Shown one piece after another: positions 23,634-32,082 of a stretch of DNA of 63,317 bases. Under the pieces are notes generated by a model. That model saw only the letters and a list, made by a program, of their open reading frames with translations. It made no database searches and was not told where the DNA came from. Numbering within the stretch: position 1 is the stretch's first letter; each line of letters begins with the position of its first letter. Location: assembly GCA_029262535.1 (NCBI GenBank), contig JAJCZF010000050.1, positions 1-63,317 of the forward strand, read 5' to 3'. A program made the position numbers and the translations under genes. Source of the DNA: Deltaproteobacteria bacterium. GTDB lineage: Bacteria > Desulfobacterota > GWC2-55-46 > JAJCZF01.

Positions 23634-24970
23634 TTCTTTATCTTCCTCTTTTGCGGCTTTCTCTTTATTGGCTTTCCAAATACACGGTCGAATATGAAAT
23701 CGACATTTTTGATATAAGGTTTCAGGTCGAATATCGCGTCGATATCCCCCTCGCTTAACTTGGCGGTAATGTCGGAGTCGGCAAGAAGCAGTCCCTTAAA
23801 GTCCAGCTGCTCTTCCCATACCCTCATGGCGTTACGTTGAACTATCTCATAGGCCTCTTCCCTTGAAAAACCGCCTCCGGCAAGCGCGAGCATTACCTTT
23901 TGCGAGAAAACGAGCCCTTTTAGTTTATTGATATTATCGAGCATATTTTGCGGATAGACGACGAGGCCCGCGATCAGCGTCGTCATGCGCGAGAGCATGA
24001 AGTCTATCAGTATAGTAGAGTCCGGGCCGATGACGCGTTCTACGGAAGAGTGGCTTATATCGCGCTCGTGCCAGAGCGGGATATTCTCCATCGCGCTCAC
24101 AGAGTATCCGCGTACGAGACGCGCCAGGCCGGTCATATTCTCGGTAAGGACCGGGTTGCGCTTGTGCGGCATGGCGCTCGAACCCTTCTGCCCCTTTGTG
24201 AATGGCTCTTCGACTTCAAGGACCTCGGTACGCTGAAGGTGGCGTATCTCGACCGAATATTTTTCAATGGTCGAGGCGATAATGGCCAGTGTCGTAAAGA
24301 ACTCGGCGTGGCGGTCGCGCTGAACTATCTGGGTAGAAACGGGCGCGCACTTTAGGCCGAGAGATTTAAGGGCGTACTTTTCAACGCGGGGGTCGATATT
24401 GGCAAAAGTGCCTACCGCGCCCGATATCTTACCATAACTTATGATCTCGCGCGCGCTCTCCATGCGTTTGAGGTTCCGGGCCATCTCATCGTAAAAGAGC
24501 GCCATCTTAAGGCCGAATGTCACCGGCTCGGCATGAATGCCGTGCGAGCGGCCCATCATGAGCGTATTCTTGTGTTGAAGGGCGCGCCTCTTGATGGCCT
24601 TCATAAGGGACTTAATATCGCTTATAATGAGGTCGGAGCATTCACGCAGTTGAAGGGCGTAGGCGGTATCTAATACATCTGAGCTGGTAAGACCGATATG
24701 GATGAAGCGCGAGTCCTTGCCCACATAATCGGCGACAGAAGTGAGAAAGGCTATTACGTCGTGCTTTACGACCTTCTCTATCTCATCGATGCGATCCACC
24801 TCGAAGCGCGCCTTCTTTTTGATCCTCTTAAGGGCGGCGTCCGGTATGATCTTCTTGTCGATTCGGTTCCACGCCTCGCACGCGGCTACCTCTACGGCAA
24901 GCCATGTCGAGTACTTCTTTTCGGGCGTCCATATGGCCGCCATCTCTTCTCTGCTATAACGTTCTATCAA
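23630..24970 (-). CDS. purB: Adenylosuccinate lyase (TTG start)
   Basis: 446 residues from a TTG codon at 24970. Homologues begin MIERYSR-EMAAIWTPE, which is exactly the sequence that follows this TTG, and an AGGAG is placed eight bases upstream. An ATG frame from 25081 would add 37 hydrophobic residues, including the promoter region, and is rejected. The signature GSSAMPHKRNP, the catalytic His segment GRSHGIHAEPVTFGLK and TSSDVLDTA are present. It removes fumarate from SAICAR and from adenylosuccinate. First gene of the pur-metF operon. Confidence 0.95.
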   Translation of the reverse strand: MIERYSREEMAAIWTPEKKYSTWLAVEVAACEAWNRIDKKIIPDAALKRIKKKARFEVDRIDEIEKVVKHDVIAFLTSVADYVGKDSRFIHIGLTSSDVLDTAYALQLRECSDLIISDIKSLMKAIKRRALQHKNTLMMGRSHGIHAEPVTFGLKMALFYDEMARNLKRMESAREIISYGKISGAVGTFANIDPRVEKYALKSLGLKCAPVSTQIVQRDRHAEFFTTLAIIASTIEKYSVEIRHLQRTEVLEVEEPFTKGQKGSSAMPHKRNPVLTENMTGLARLVRGYSVSAMENIPLWHERDISHSSVERVIGPDSTILIDFMLSRMTTLIAGLVVYPQNMLDNINKLKGLVFSQKVMLALAGGGFSREEAYEIVQRNAMRVWEEQLDFKGLLLADSDITAKLSEGDIDAIFDLKPYIKNVDFIFDRVFGKPIKRKPQKRKIKK

Positions 24971-25010
24971 TATATTATCTCCTATGAAAATGTCTGAAAA
25001 TAAAAGAAAG

Positions 25011-25039
25011 ACTATATCAGACCGTGTGGAAAATGTACA
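25011..25039 (-). promoter_or_regulatory. Candidate promoter of the purB-purC-purS-purQ-metF operon
   Basis: Minus strand: TGTACA (25039-25034), 17-nt spacer and TATAGT (25016-25011). The predicted start near 25004 gives a 34-nt leader with AGGAG. It separates the purine operon from the ATPase operon upstream. Confidence 0.5.
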
Positions 25040-25096
25040 GAAAGTTAGTATAAGAAAGGTGGACCAGTTTGAAAACAACACCCGGCTGGCACTCCC

Positions 25097-25117
25097 CCTC
25101 TCCCCGTAGGGGAGAGG
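25097..25117. repeat. Perfect 9-bp hairpin CCTCTCCCC-GTA-GGGGAGAGG
   Basis: A hairpin between the end of the ATPase operon and the purine promoter. Sequences of the type CCTCTCCCC-nnn-GGGGAGAGG are common dispersed palindromes in proteobacterial genomes. No T run follows on either strand, so it is more likely a repeat or an mRNA 3'-end stabiliser than an intrinsic terminator. Confidence 0.6.
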
Positions 25118-25138
25118 AAGCTATAAATAAAGGAGCCT

Positions 25139-25759
25139 CTAGGCAGGCCTTTTGGATTTGTAGCGTTTCATCCTGTAGATCTCTTCTTTTTCCCGCTCTT
25201 CGAGCACCCTTTCAATCGCCTTTACGCTCTTACCGATCTGGGGCAGCATTACCTCTTCAAGGGCGTTAATCTTTCTGGAGTCCGACTTTATCATCTCCCC
25301 GACACGCGCAAGCCGGGCCTCGGGCGTCGCCATTCTTACGATCCTCGATACGACCTTTTCAAAGGCCTTTGCCGTATCGAGCACCAGAGCGCTCTCTCCG
25401 ACCGGGGATACATCCCTTGCATCTAGCGACCTTACAAGCGGCCTTTCCACTATCTCAGGGATCTTAACGCCCCATACATTTTTTACATTTATGGAGAGCT
25501 CTACATCCCGCTTGCCCTTAACGATCATAGACTTAAGGGCCTCTCTGTCCACGGCCCTCGCCACTTCGAGATTCTTTACGGCGATATTTATCAGGTGGCC
25601 GAGCGCTTCGCGATTCTTCAGGCACTCGTCCACAAGCCCCATAAACTCCTTCATCAGGGCCTCGCGCTTGGCGCGCAGCAGCTCGCGCCCTTTTCTTACT
25701 ACCTCGCGCCTCCTTCTGAGCTGCATAAGGTTCTGTCTTGTGGGCGCGGTGCGTTCCAT
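25139..25759 (-). CDS. atpD: A/V-type ATP synthase subunit D
   Basis: 206 residues, two long antiparallel helices with the family signature TRQNLMQLRRRREVVRKGRELL at the start and INALEEVMLPQIGKSVKAIERVLEEREKEEIYRMKRYK at the end (shown here as family pattern, not one motif). Subunit D is the central rotor shaft inside the A3B3 head, the counterpart of gamma in F-type enzymes. Last gene of the ATPase operon, 1 bp after subunit B. Confidence 0.92.
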   Translation of the reverse strand: MERTAPTRQNLMQLRRRREVVRKGRELLRAKREALMKEFMGLVDECLKNREALGHLINIAVKNLEVARAVDREALKSMIVKGKRDVELSINVKNVWGVKIPEIVERPLVRSLDARDVSPVGESALVLDTAKAFEKVVSRIVRMATPEARLARVGEMIKSDSRKINALEEVMLPQIGKSVKAIERVLEEREKEEIYRMKRYKSKRPA

Positions 25760-25760
25760 A

Positions 25761-27107
25761 TTATTGTTTCAACCTCGTCAGTTCGGATTTGGGCAGCTTC
25801 TCCAACAGTTTCATGCCGACGTCGAGTGTCTCTTCTATGGTTCTTTCCCCCTCGCCCTGCCCTATGAAGGTTCTCTCGAATCCATCAGAGAACTGCATAT
25901 GCAGGCGGTCGAGATCAGAAAGCCCCTCCTCTCCTACGATGGAGGCCATGCGCCGAACGTCGCAGCCGCGCGCGTAAGAGGCGTATAACTGGTCGGATAA
26001 CTCCTTGTGCCCGTCCGCAGTCTTATCCGGGCCGATGCCGTTATTCATGAGCCTTGAGAGCGAGGGCAGCACATCTATCGGCGGATAGATCGACTTCCTG
26101 TGCATGGCGCGTGAAAGTACTATCTGCCCCTCGGTAATATAACCTGTGAGGTCGGGTATGGGATGCGTGATGTCGTCTTCGGGCATGGAGATAATAGGCA
26201 CGACCGTGACCGAACCCTTGCGCCCCTTTATCCTGCCGGCGCGTTCATAGAGGGAAGCGAGATCGGTATACATATAACCGGGATAGGATCTCCGGCCCGG
26301 TATCTCGTCGCGCGCGCTGCCTATTACGCGCAGGGCGTCGCAATATGAGGTCATATCGGTAATGACGACCATGACCTGATAGCCCTTTTCAAAGGCTAGA
26401 AATTCTGCCGCGGTAAGGGCAATTCTTGGAGTAAATAATTTTTCAATAATAGGGTCGCTCGCCAGATTAATATAAGCGACTGTGCGTTCCATCGTTCCGG
26501 CGGCCTCAAGCCCCTCGCGGAAGAAGAAGGCGTCGCGCGAGGTAATGCCCATCGCGCCGAAGACCACGCAGAACTCTTCACCGGAGGATACTCGCGACTG
26601 CTTTACGATTTGCAGGGCCAGCTCGTTAGCGGGAAGGCCCGCGCCGGAAAATATCGGCAGCTTCTGACCGCGAACAAGCGTATTTAGGCCGTCGATGGCC
26701 GATATGCCGGTCTGGATAAATAGATTGGGTTTGTCTCTTGCCGCCGGGTTAATGGGCAGGCCGTTTATCTCGGATACCTGCTCAGGAATGATCTGCGGCA
26801 GGTCGTCGACCGGTTCGCCAAGGCCGCTAAAGGTACGGCCAAGCATATCGGTCGAAAGGGTGACCGTTGCGAGCTCGCCCTTGGGAAGAACGGACGAATC
26901 TACGATATCGATATCGCGCGTGCCTTCGAGCACCTGAATAACGGCGCGCTCTCCACGCAACTCAAGGACCTGCCCGGTGCGTAAGTCGTCGCCGGGTATC
27001 TTCACCTGGCACATCTCGCCGACGCTTACGCCGACGAGTCCCTGGGCGAATACGATCGGGCCGTATACGCCTGAGATCGTAGAATATTCTCTTCTTATAA
27101 GATCCAT
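25761..27107 (-). CDS. atpB: A/V-type ATP synthase subunit B
   Basis: 448 residues, the non-catalytic nucleotide-binding-fold subunit. It has ARDKPNLFIQTGISAIDGLNTLVRGQKLPIFSGAGLP in the position of the degenerate P-loop, GRRSYPGYMYTDLA, and LSRAMHRKSIYPPIDVLPSLSRLM (family segments). Three B subunits alternate with three A subunits in the cytoplasmic head. Length is typical. It starts 3 bp after an exported ankyrin-repeat gene, an uncommon neighbour that separates it from subunit A. Confidence 0.94.
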   Translation of the reverse strand: MDLIRREYSTISGVYGPIVFAQGLVGVSVGEMCQVKIPGDDLRTGQVLELRGERAVIQVLEGTRDIDIVDSSVLPKGELATVTLSTDMLGRTFSGLGEPVDDLPQIIPEQVSEINGLPINPAARDKPNLFIQTGISAIDGLNTLVRGQKLPIFSGAGLPANELALQIVKQSRVSSGEEFCVVFGAMGITSRDAFFFREGLEAAGTMERTVAYINLASDPIIEKLFTPRIALTAAEFLAFEKGYQVMVVITDMTSYCDALRVIGSARDEIPGRRSYPGYMYTDLASLYERAGRIKGRKGSVTVVPIISMPEDDITHPIPDLTGYITEGQIVLSRAMHRKSIYPPIDVLPSLSRLMNNGIGPDKTADGHKELSDQLYASYARGCDVRRMASIVGEEGLSDLDRLHMQFSDGFERTFIGQGEGERTIEETLDVGMKLLEKLPKSELTRLKQ

Positions 27108-27110
27108 AAC

Positions 27111-27770
27111 CTACTTAAGAAGCGCAGCAATCTCTTCGTGCCCGTTAGCCTCGGCTGCCGACAGGGCCGTATCGCCTTCGGCGTTTTTCGCATTTATGTC
27201 GGCCCCGGCATTGAGCAGCAACTTTACAACCTCTGCATTACCCTCGCCCGCGGCAAGTATCAGTGAGGTATTGCCCTGCGAGTCGGTCGCAGAAACAACG
27301 GCTCCGTTAGATATCAAGACGGCCATCGATTCAGCGCGTCCCTCTATGGCGGCAACCATCATCGCCGTGCGTCCAGCCTCGTCTCTCATCAAAGGATCCG
27401 CGCCGTTTTCAAGCAGCATGGAGACGATCTCGGTAAAACCCTCGTGAACGGCCAGTGTGAGTGCGGTCTGTCCGCCCTCCGAGCCCCATGCGTTTATATC
27501 CGCCCCGTAGTCGATAAGTATCTTGGTCGTCTCCGTATGTCCAGACTTAACAGCGGCGATGAGTGGAGTGAAGCCAGCTACCTTAAGGGTATTGACATCG
27601 ACACCTTCCTGAATGAGATCAAAGACCACGCCGCTCTCACCCTCAAGGGCGTGCATAACGAGGTCGATGTCGAGATCAGGGTGGTCGTCGGCATGCGTTC
27701 TTATAGGCGCCCATACGAATAATGAAAGTACCAGGGCGATCAAAATCCCTTTTTTAGAAAAAATATTCAT
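27111..27770 (-). CDS. Exported ankyrin-repeat protein inside the ATPase operon
   Basis: 219 residues. A signal peptide (about 1-27: KKGILIALVLSLFVWAP, then HA) is followed by five ankyrin repeats from about residue 35 to the end, including GFTPLIAAVKSGHTETTKILID, TALTLAVHEGFTEIVSMLLENGADP, TAMMVAAIEGRAESMAVLI, TSLILAAGEGNAEVVKLLLNAGADIN and TALSAAEANGHEEIAALLK. The protein should act in the periplasm as a protein-binding scaffold. The gene lies 26 bp after atpA and 3 bp before atpB, is on the same strand and must be part of the same message. Ankyrin genes are not a normal component of ATPase operons. A link to the enzyme is inference from position alone. Confidence 0.85.
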   Translation of the reverse strand: MNIFSKKGILIALVLSLFVWAPIRTHADDHPDLDIDLVMHALEGESGVVFDLIQEGVDVNTLKVAGFTPLIAAVKSGHTETTKILIDYGADINAWGSEGGQTALTLAVHEGFTEIVSMLLENGADPLMRDEAGRTAMMVAAIEGRAESMAVLISNGAVVSATDSQGNTSLILAAGEGNAEVVKLLLNAGADINAKNAEGDTALSAAEANGHEEIAALLK

Positions 27771-27796
27771 GCGTCATCTCCTTTAGCTTTTACCTT

Positions 27797-29566
27797 TTAT
27801 CTATCTTCTTCAGCCGTAAATGCCAACTCTATTTCGCCTATTATGGTCATGGCCTTATCCTTAAAACCTTCGCTCTTTTCATACTGCATCTTTAAAAGTC
27901 TGCTCTTTACGGGCGACCCTATTATTCTGTCTATATAAGAACCGGACTTAAGCGCCGCCTCGGCGCAGTCCATAAAGGCGCGAATAACCTTGAGCATCCA
28001 GTACTGCTTCTCAAAGGTAGCGAATGCGTCGTTTTCGACAAAGACAGACTGCCTGAGGAATGCCTCGCGGGCCACCTGCGAAGTCTCCAGTATGAGGCGG
28101 TCGGCCTCCTGAAGGGCGTCGATTCCTATAATCTGCGCTACCTCGCGGACCTCGCTCTCTCTCTGAAGCAGGTTCATGAGCCAGCCGCGAAGTTCTACCA
28201 TATCCGGGGCCACATCGCGCTCGTACCACTCGGAGAGTTTTTTATAATAGAGCGAATAACTCGTCTCCCAGCTCACGGCCGGGTAGTGCCGCCGGTAAGC
28301 GAGATCGGCGTCCAGCGCCCATAGAGTCCCGGCAAATCGCATGGAGGCCTGCGTTACCGGCTCTGAAAAGTCTCCGCCGGGCGGACTGATAGCCGCAATA
28401 ACCGTTGTCGCGCCGATGCGTCTCTCGGAATCGGAGCCAAGGCACTCGGTCCTGCCGGCCCTCTCGTAGAAACCTCCAAGCAGCGTTCCCAGATAAGGCG
28501 GAAAACCCTCCTCGCCCGGCATCTCTTCGAGGCGCGAAGATATCTCGCGTAACGCCTCGGCCCATCTCGAAAGCGAGTCGGCCATCAGGGCCACCCGGTA
28601 ACCCATGTCGCGATAATACTCGGCCATGGTAATGCCGGTAAAGATCGACGCCTCGCGGGCCGCAACCGGCATATTCGAGGTATTAACGACTATTATGGTG
28701 CGCTCCGAGAGCGGCCTGCCCGTCTCCGGGTCCATCAGCTCAGGGAACTCCGTAAGCACATCGGTAATCTCGTTGCCACGCTCGCCGCAGCCGACATATA
28801 TAACGATATCGGTACGAGAATACTTGGCTATTGCCTGCTCCACCATCGTCTTTCCGGTGCCGAAGCCGCCGGGAACGATAGCGCAGCCGCCCTCGGCCAC
28901 AGGCAGGAGCGTATCAAAGACCCTCTGGCCGGTTATGAAGGGAAGCTCCGGTGGCAGCTTTCTCTTTACAGGCCTCGGCGTCCTAACGGGCCAGCGCTGG
29001 AAGATACCCATATGTGAGCCGTCCTCAAAGACGACCACACGGTCGCTACCCGTGACATTGCCCCTCATTATATCCTTAATCACCCCCCCGCGTCCATGAG
29101 GAACCATCAAACGGTGAGTAATTGTCTTTGTCTCTTCTATCGTGCCTACAATATCACCGGTCTCGACCACGTCGCCCTGTTTTTTAAGAGGCACGAAGGT
29201 CCAGAGGCGATTCTGATCGAGCGGCGTTATGGTAAGGCCCCTCTGAATGAAGGGGTCGTCCCCGGTCATCATCTCGGCAAGCGGCCTTTGGATACCGTCA
29301 AATACCTCTGTAAGCAGACCCGGACCGAGCATAGCCGTAAGCGGCAGACCGTCGCAGACGACCTCCTCGCCGGTCGATAGGCCGCCTGTATCCTCATAGA
29401 CCTGTAGTGTCGCGCGGTCTCCGTTCAGGCGTATTATCTCTCCTAAAAGGCCGATATTGCCGACATAGGCGGTCGTGTGCATCTTTACGCCGCGCATGCC
29501 GGTAGCAACTACCGTCGGGCCTGATACGGCCTCTATAATGCCTCTTATCTCTATCGGTTCAGTCAT
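27797..29566 (-). CDS. atpA: A/V-type ATP synthase catalytic subunit A
   Basis: 589 residues, usual length for a prokaryotic A subunit. The P-loop reads GGFGTGKT (about residues 234-241), a small variation of the usual GAFGSGKT, followed by the A-type non-homologous region and later SRWAEALREIS, the Walker B segment and the catalytic GERGNE. It hydrolyses or makes ATP in the cytoplasmic head. It is preceded 17 bp upstream by subunit F. Confidence 0.95.
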   Translation of the reverse strand: MTEPIEIRGIIEAVSGPTVVATGMRGVKMHTTAYVGNIGLLGEIIRLNGDRATLQVYEDTGGLSTGEEVVCDGLPLTAMLGPGLLTEVFDGIQRPLAEMMTGDDPFIQRGLTITPLDQNRLWTFVPLKKQGDVVETGDIVGTIEETKTITHRLMVPHGRGGVIKDIMRGNVTGSDRVVVFEDGSHMGIFQRWPVRTPRPVKRKLPPELPFITGQRVFDTLLPVAEGGCAIVPGGFGTGKTMVEQAIAKYSRTDIVIYVGCGERGNEITDVLTEFPELMDPETGRPLSERTIIVVNTSNMPVAAREASIFTGITMAEYYRDMGYRVALMADSLSRWAEALREISSRLEEMPGEEGFPPYLGTLLGGFYERAGRTECLGSDSERRIGATTVIAAISPPGGDFSEPVTQASMRFAGTLWALDADLAYRRHYPAVSWETSYSLYYKKLSEWYERDVAPDMVELRGWLMNLLQRESEVREVAQIIGIDALQEADRLILETSQVAREAFLRQSVFVENDAFATFEKQYWMLKVIRAFMDCAEAALKSGSYIDRIIGSPVKSRLLKMQYEKSEGFKDKAMTIIGEIELAFTAEEDR

Positions 29567-29583
29567 TAAACCTTAAACGTCCT

Positions 29584-29913
29584 CTACTTTTTAATATTTA
29601 TCTGATAACCTATGGCCCTTCTAATGAGCCTCGCAATATGTGATTCGCCGCCGCTCGTCTCGCCCCATTTCTCCGGGATCTCCATTGAGAGTATCACGGG
29701 CAGACCTTTTTTCCTTATCCTCTTTATTACTCGCTCCGATATTTTTTCAAAAAAACGCTCTTCCATACAGACAAGGCCGTATTTGTCGGCGGAGGCGACC
29801 TCTTCCATGACCTCGTCCACGTCGCTTCCTTCATCCAGCTCTTTTACCTCGAAGCCGCCGAGCTTAAACCCGTCGGAAGCCCTTGGGCCGGTAATGAGCA
29901 AGAGTTCCGCCAT
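29584..29913 (-). CDS. atpF: A/V-type ATP synthase subunit F
   Basis: 109 residues: ELLLITGPRASDGFKLGGFEV, DEVMEEVASADKYGLVCMEE and the C-terminal switch-helix region, as expected for the Rossmann-like subunit F of the central stalk. The start is placed at 29913 (MAELLLIT), four bases after the stop of subunit C. A longer frame of 17 extra residues would overlap subunit C and lacks homology. Confidence 0.85.
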   Translation of the reverse strand: MAELLLITGPRASDGFKLGGFEVKELDEGSDVDEVMEEVASADKYGLVCMEERFFEKISERVIKRIRKKGLPVILSMEIPEKWGETSGGESHIARLIRRAIGYQINIKK

Positions 29914-29917
29914 CGCC

Positions 29918-31021
29918 CTAAACCCTCGCCCGCGGTAAAGAAGACTGAGCGTCCCACATGGCATCCGTACCCGGAATGGAGAGCATCCTCTTACACTCGC
30001 CGTCTGGAATACCCATACGCTTTGAGCTGCCGAGTATCCTCAGGTTATAGACCTCTCTGGAGGCGGAATAGATATACCACCCTACCAGCGCAATACTCTC
30101 AGGTTCGGTTATAATGAGCCTTGACAGGGCCCTTAACATCACGGCCTCAATCCTCTCCTCTATTGTCTTTAACTCGCCGCTGTCGAGATCGAGAAGCGCC
30201 CTCTTGTAGCTCTCTTCACTTACGGCCCTGATAAAACCGGTAAGCAGATCGTCCCGCTCTTCGGTCTTTGAAAGCGCCAGGAATGTCTTCCAATCGAGAG
30301 TGCGTCCGCCCTCCATAAATAACGGCGCTAGCGCCTCTTTGGAAAAACCCTCGCCCTGTGTTTTAAAGAGCGTAAAGAGGTTGACCGAATCGGACCGGTA
30401 GGAACGAAGCTCGGCGAGCACGCACCCACTCGGACCGCCCGCCTTTATGCCTTCGTTGAGTATATTCATAGCGAGCCTGTCTAACCCAAGCTCCATGGCG
30501 GCCAGCCGCCCGGTCCTGACGTACTCCGGCATAGCCTCTCTGATCGGCTTTGCATAGGGGCTGGACCAGACGGTGAGGCGAGAGAGCAGCTCGTTCATGC
30601 CCTTTGACGATGATAGCTCCCTTAATGCTCCGATATCGAACTCGCCGGCGGGAATGAGCGAAGCAAATATCTCATCTTGCCCAATGCCTTGGTCAACGCC
30701 CCTTATGACCGAATTGAGGTTGGTCACCTCCCATAGTGAAAATAGGCCCTTGAGGTAAAGCCTTATCTTACCGTCCGACGCCTTCCAGACGGTATTAAAA
30801 GAGGACTTTAGCCCCGCGCGAAGCCCGTCGGAAAGTATACTGTCCGGCCCGATTCCAGGCCGGTCGGCTACCGTTATATAAGGACCGTACGGGCCGCCGC
30901 GTAGCGAATCTATCAGCCCCTCTATGCCGCCGTCAAGCGATATAAAACCGTCGTAGTCCGGCTCTCTATAGAGCCTCGACCTGAGGCCGCGCACCCTTGC
31001 ATTTAGATAATGTATGTCCAT
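29918..31021 (-). CDS. atpC: A/V-type ATP synthase subunit C (rotor-ring adaptor)
   Basis: 367 residues, AtpC/V0D family. It has three similar all-helical domains, an N-terminal YLNARVRGLRSRLYREPDYDGFISL and an ending with EVYNLRILGSSKRMGIPDGE. The subunit sits as a funnel on the membrane ring and links it to the central stalk D/F. Divergent in sequence as usual for the family; the call is supported by its place between E and F. Confidence 0.88.
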   Translation of the reverse strand: MDIHYLNARVRGLRSRLYREPDYDGFISLDGGIEGLIDSLRGGPYGPYITVADRPGIGPDSILSDGLRAGLKSSFNTVWKASDGKIRLYLKGLFSLWEVTNLNSVIRGVDQGIGQDEIFASLIPAGEFDIGALRELSSSKGMNELLSRLTVWSSPYAKPIREAMPEYVRTGRLAAMELGLDRLAMNILNEGIKAGGPSGCVLAELRSYRSDSVNLFTLFKTQGEGFSKEALAPLFMEGGRTLDWKTFLALSKTEERDDLLTGFIRAVSEESYKRALLDLDSGELKTIEERIEAVMLRALSRLIITEPESIALVGWYIYSASREVYNLRILGSSKRMGIPDGECKRMLSIPGTDAMWDAQSSLPRARV

Positions 31022-31044
31022 TAGAAAAACCTTTTAAAGAATTG

Positions 31045-31617
31045 CTACTCTGAAAACAGACTCTCTTCGAGCCTCGGCAAGAGCTTGTTGCGTATCCGCT
31101 CAATACGCCCTTCAATGGTATTGGCATAAGAGACCGTGCCGTCCTCCGACTCAAATAACACGCCTAGACTTACCTTCGCGTCGCCTTCGACGGTCTCGTT
31201 CAAGGCTTTCAGGTGTGCAACGTCGGCCGGGTTTACCAATACCCTCGGAGTTCCGTGTGTCCATCTTTCCAGGAGTTCTTCGTAGAAATCTGCGAGCACC
31301 GACGGATATTCGTCGCTCTGAGCTATACGGCGAACCGCCTCATCCACGGCTCCGTTTATAAGCTCGTGTTTGACCTTGAGTATCGCGCCCTTGGCCCCAA
31401 GCAGGGCCTTGTTGACGCGGGCCGTCCTACGAGCGTCTATCTCGTTTTCGAGAGTAAGAAAGCGCTTGGCACGCTCGGCAAGCGCCGCGCGCTCGGCAGA
31501 CTCAGTAATAGAGCATACCTCGGCAGCGGCCTCGTCCGCTATACGCTTCAGCTCGGCGCGGCCCTCTTCTTCGAGGGCTCCTAAAAGTTCATCATGTCCC
31601 ATATTTTTCAAATTCAC
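31045..31617 (-). CDS. atpE: A/V-type ATP synthase subunit E (peripheral stalk)
   Basis: 190 residues: a long N-terminal helix rich in Ala, Glu and Arg (EEEGRAELKRIADEAAAEVC) and a C-terminal globular domain ending RIERIRNKLLPRLEESLF. Subunit E pairs with subunit H (encoded at 33966-34280) to form the stator stalks. Lies between K and C in the operon. Confidence 0.88.
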   Translation of the reverse strand: MNLKNMGHDELLGALEEEGRAELKRIADEAAAEVCSITESAERAALAERAKRFLTLENEIDARRTARVNKALLGAKGAILKVKHELINGAVDEAVRRIAQSDEYPSVLADFYEELLERWTHGTPRVLVNPADVAHLKALNETVEGDAKVSLGVLFESEDGTVSYANTIEGRIERIRNKLLPRLEESLFSE

Positions 31618-31734
31618 CCTTACTCTTCAAGCAAGAACGAGCGCTAAACGCAATTATAAATAACAGACGAAGCGCGCATAGATGCAGGCAAAACCGGCCT
31701 GTCAAAAGAAACCTGTCCTGAAGAGTATCGGCCC

Positions 31735-31944
31735 CTATTTAAGTATCAAGAAGGCGACGACAAAACCAAGAAGCACCATCGTCTCAGGTATTGCGACCAT
31801 TATGATCATAAGACCGCCAAGCTCTGGCTTTTCCGCGAGCGTTCCTGCTCCGGCAGCGCCTATCTTACCCTGTGCCCATGCCGTTGCCAGGGCCGGGATG
31901 CCTATCGCCAGAGCCGCCGCAATGGCTATTATACCTTGTTCCAT
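31735..31944 (-). CDS. atpK: A/V-type ATP synthase membrane-ring subunit K (two-helix proteolipid)
   Basis: 69 residues, one helical hairpin: TM1 about 4-34, loop AEKPELGG, TM2 about 44-68. The ion-binding carboxylate is Glu54 in PETMVLLGF. Gln25 in TM1 aligns with the Gln of Na+-binding c subunits and Thr55 with their Ser/Thr, but the Tyr found one turn later in Na+ rings is Leu59 here. Coupling ion is therefore not settled by inspection. The single-hairpin form contrasts with the duplicated 16-kDa K of Enterococcus-type enzymes. Ribosome site GGAGG is strong, as expected for a high-copy subunit. Confidence 0.92.
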   Translation of the reverse strand: MEQGIIAIAAALAIGIPALATAWAQGKIGAAGAGTLAEKPELGGLMIIMVAIPETMVLLGFVVAFLILK

Positions 31945-32016
31945 TTTATACCTCCGATTATTAGAAAAATTCTATTAGAAAACAAGACCGGTTAATAAGC
32001 TTATCTCGACCCGCAA

Positions 32017-32082
32017 CGCGGACCAGAAACCTTCGGCCACGATAAACCTTCCTTCGCGAAATAAAAGAGGCGACCGCCTCTA
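32017..32082 (-). repeat. Family B repeat with GAGGCG-GT-CGCCTC cap after atpI
   Basis: Minus strand: the TAG stop of atpI (32082-32080) overlaps the cap palindrome (32080-32067), followed by TTTATTTCGCG (to 32055), a 32-nt spacer and TCCGCG (32022-32017). Cap, arm and spacing match the plus-strand copy at 13149-13175, and the two-arm plan matches the copies with the other cap. Confidence 0.75.

Noticed and set aside
24971-25081. 37-residue ATG extension of purB
   Set aside because: It covers the promoter and Shine-Dalgarno of purB, is hydrophobic and has no counterpart in homologues; TTG 24970 is preferred.
31967-32036. 21-codon minus-strand frame after atpI with GTG start (AEGFWSALRVEI)
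   Set aside because: It overlaps the arm of a palindromic repeat; a GAAGG upstream is not enough to support it.
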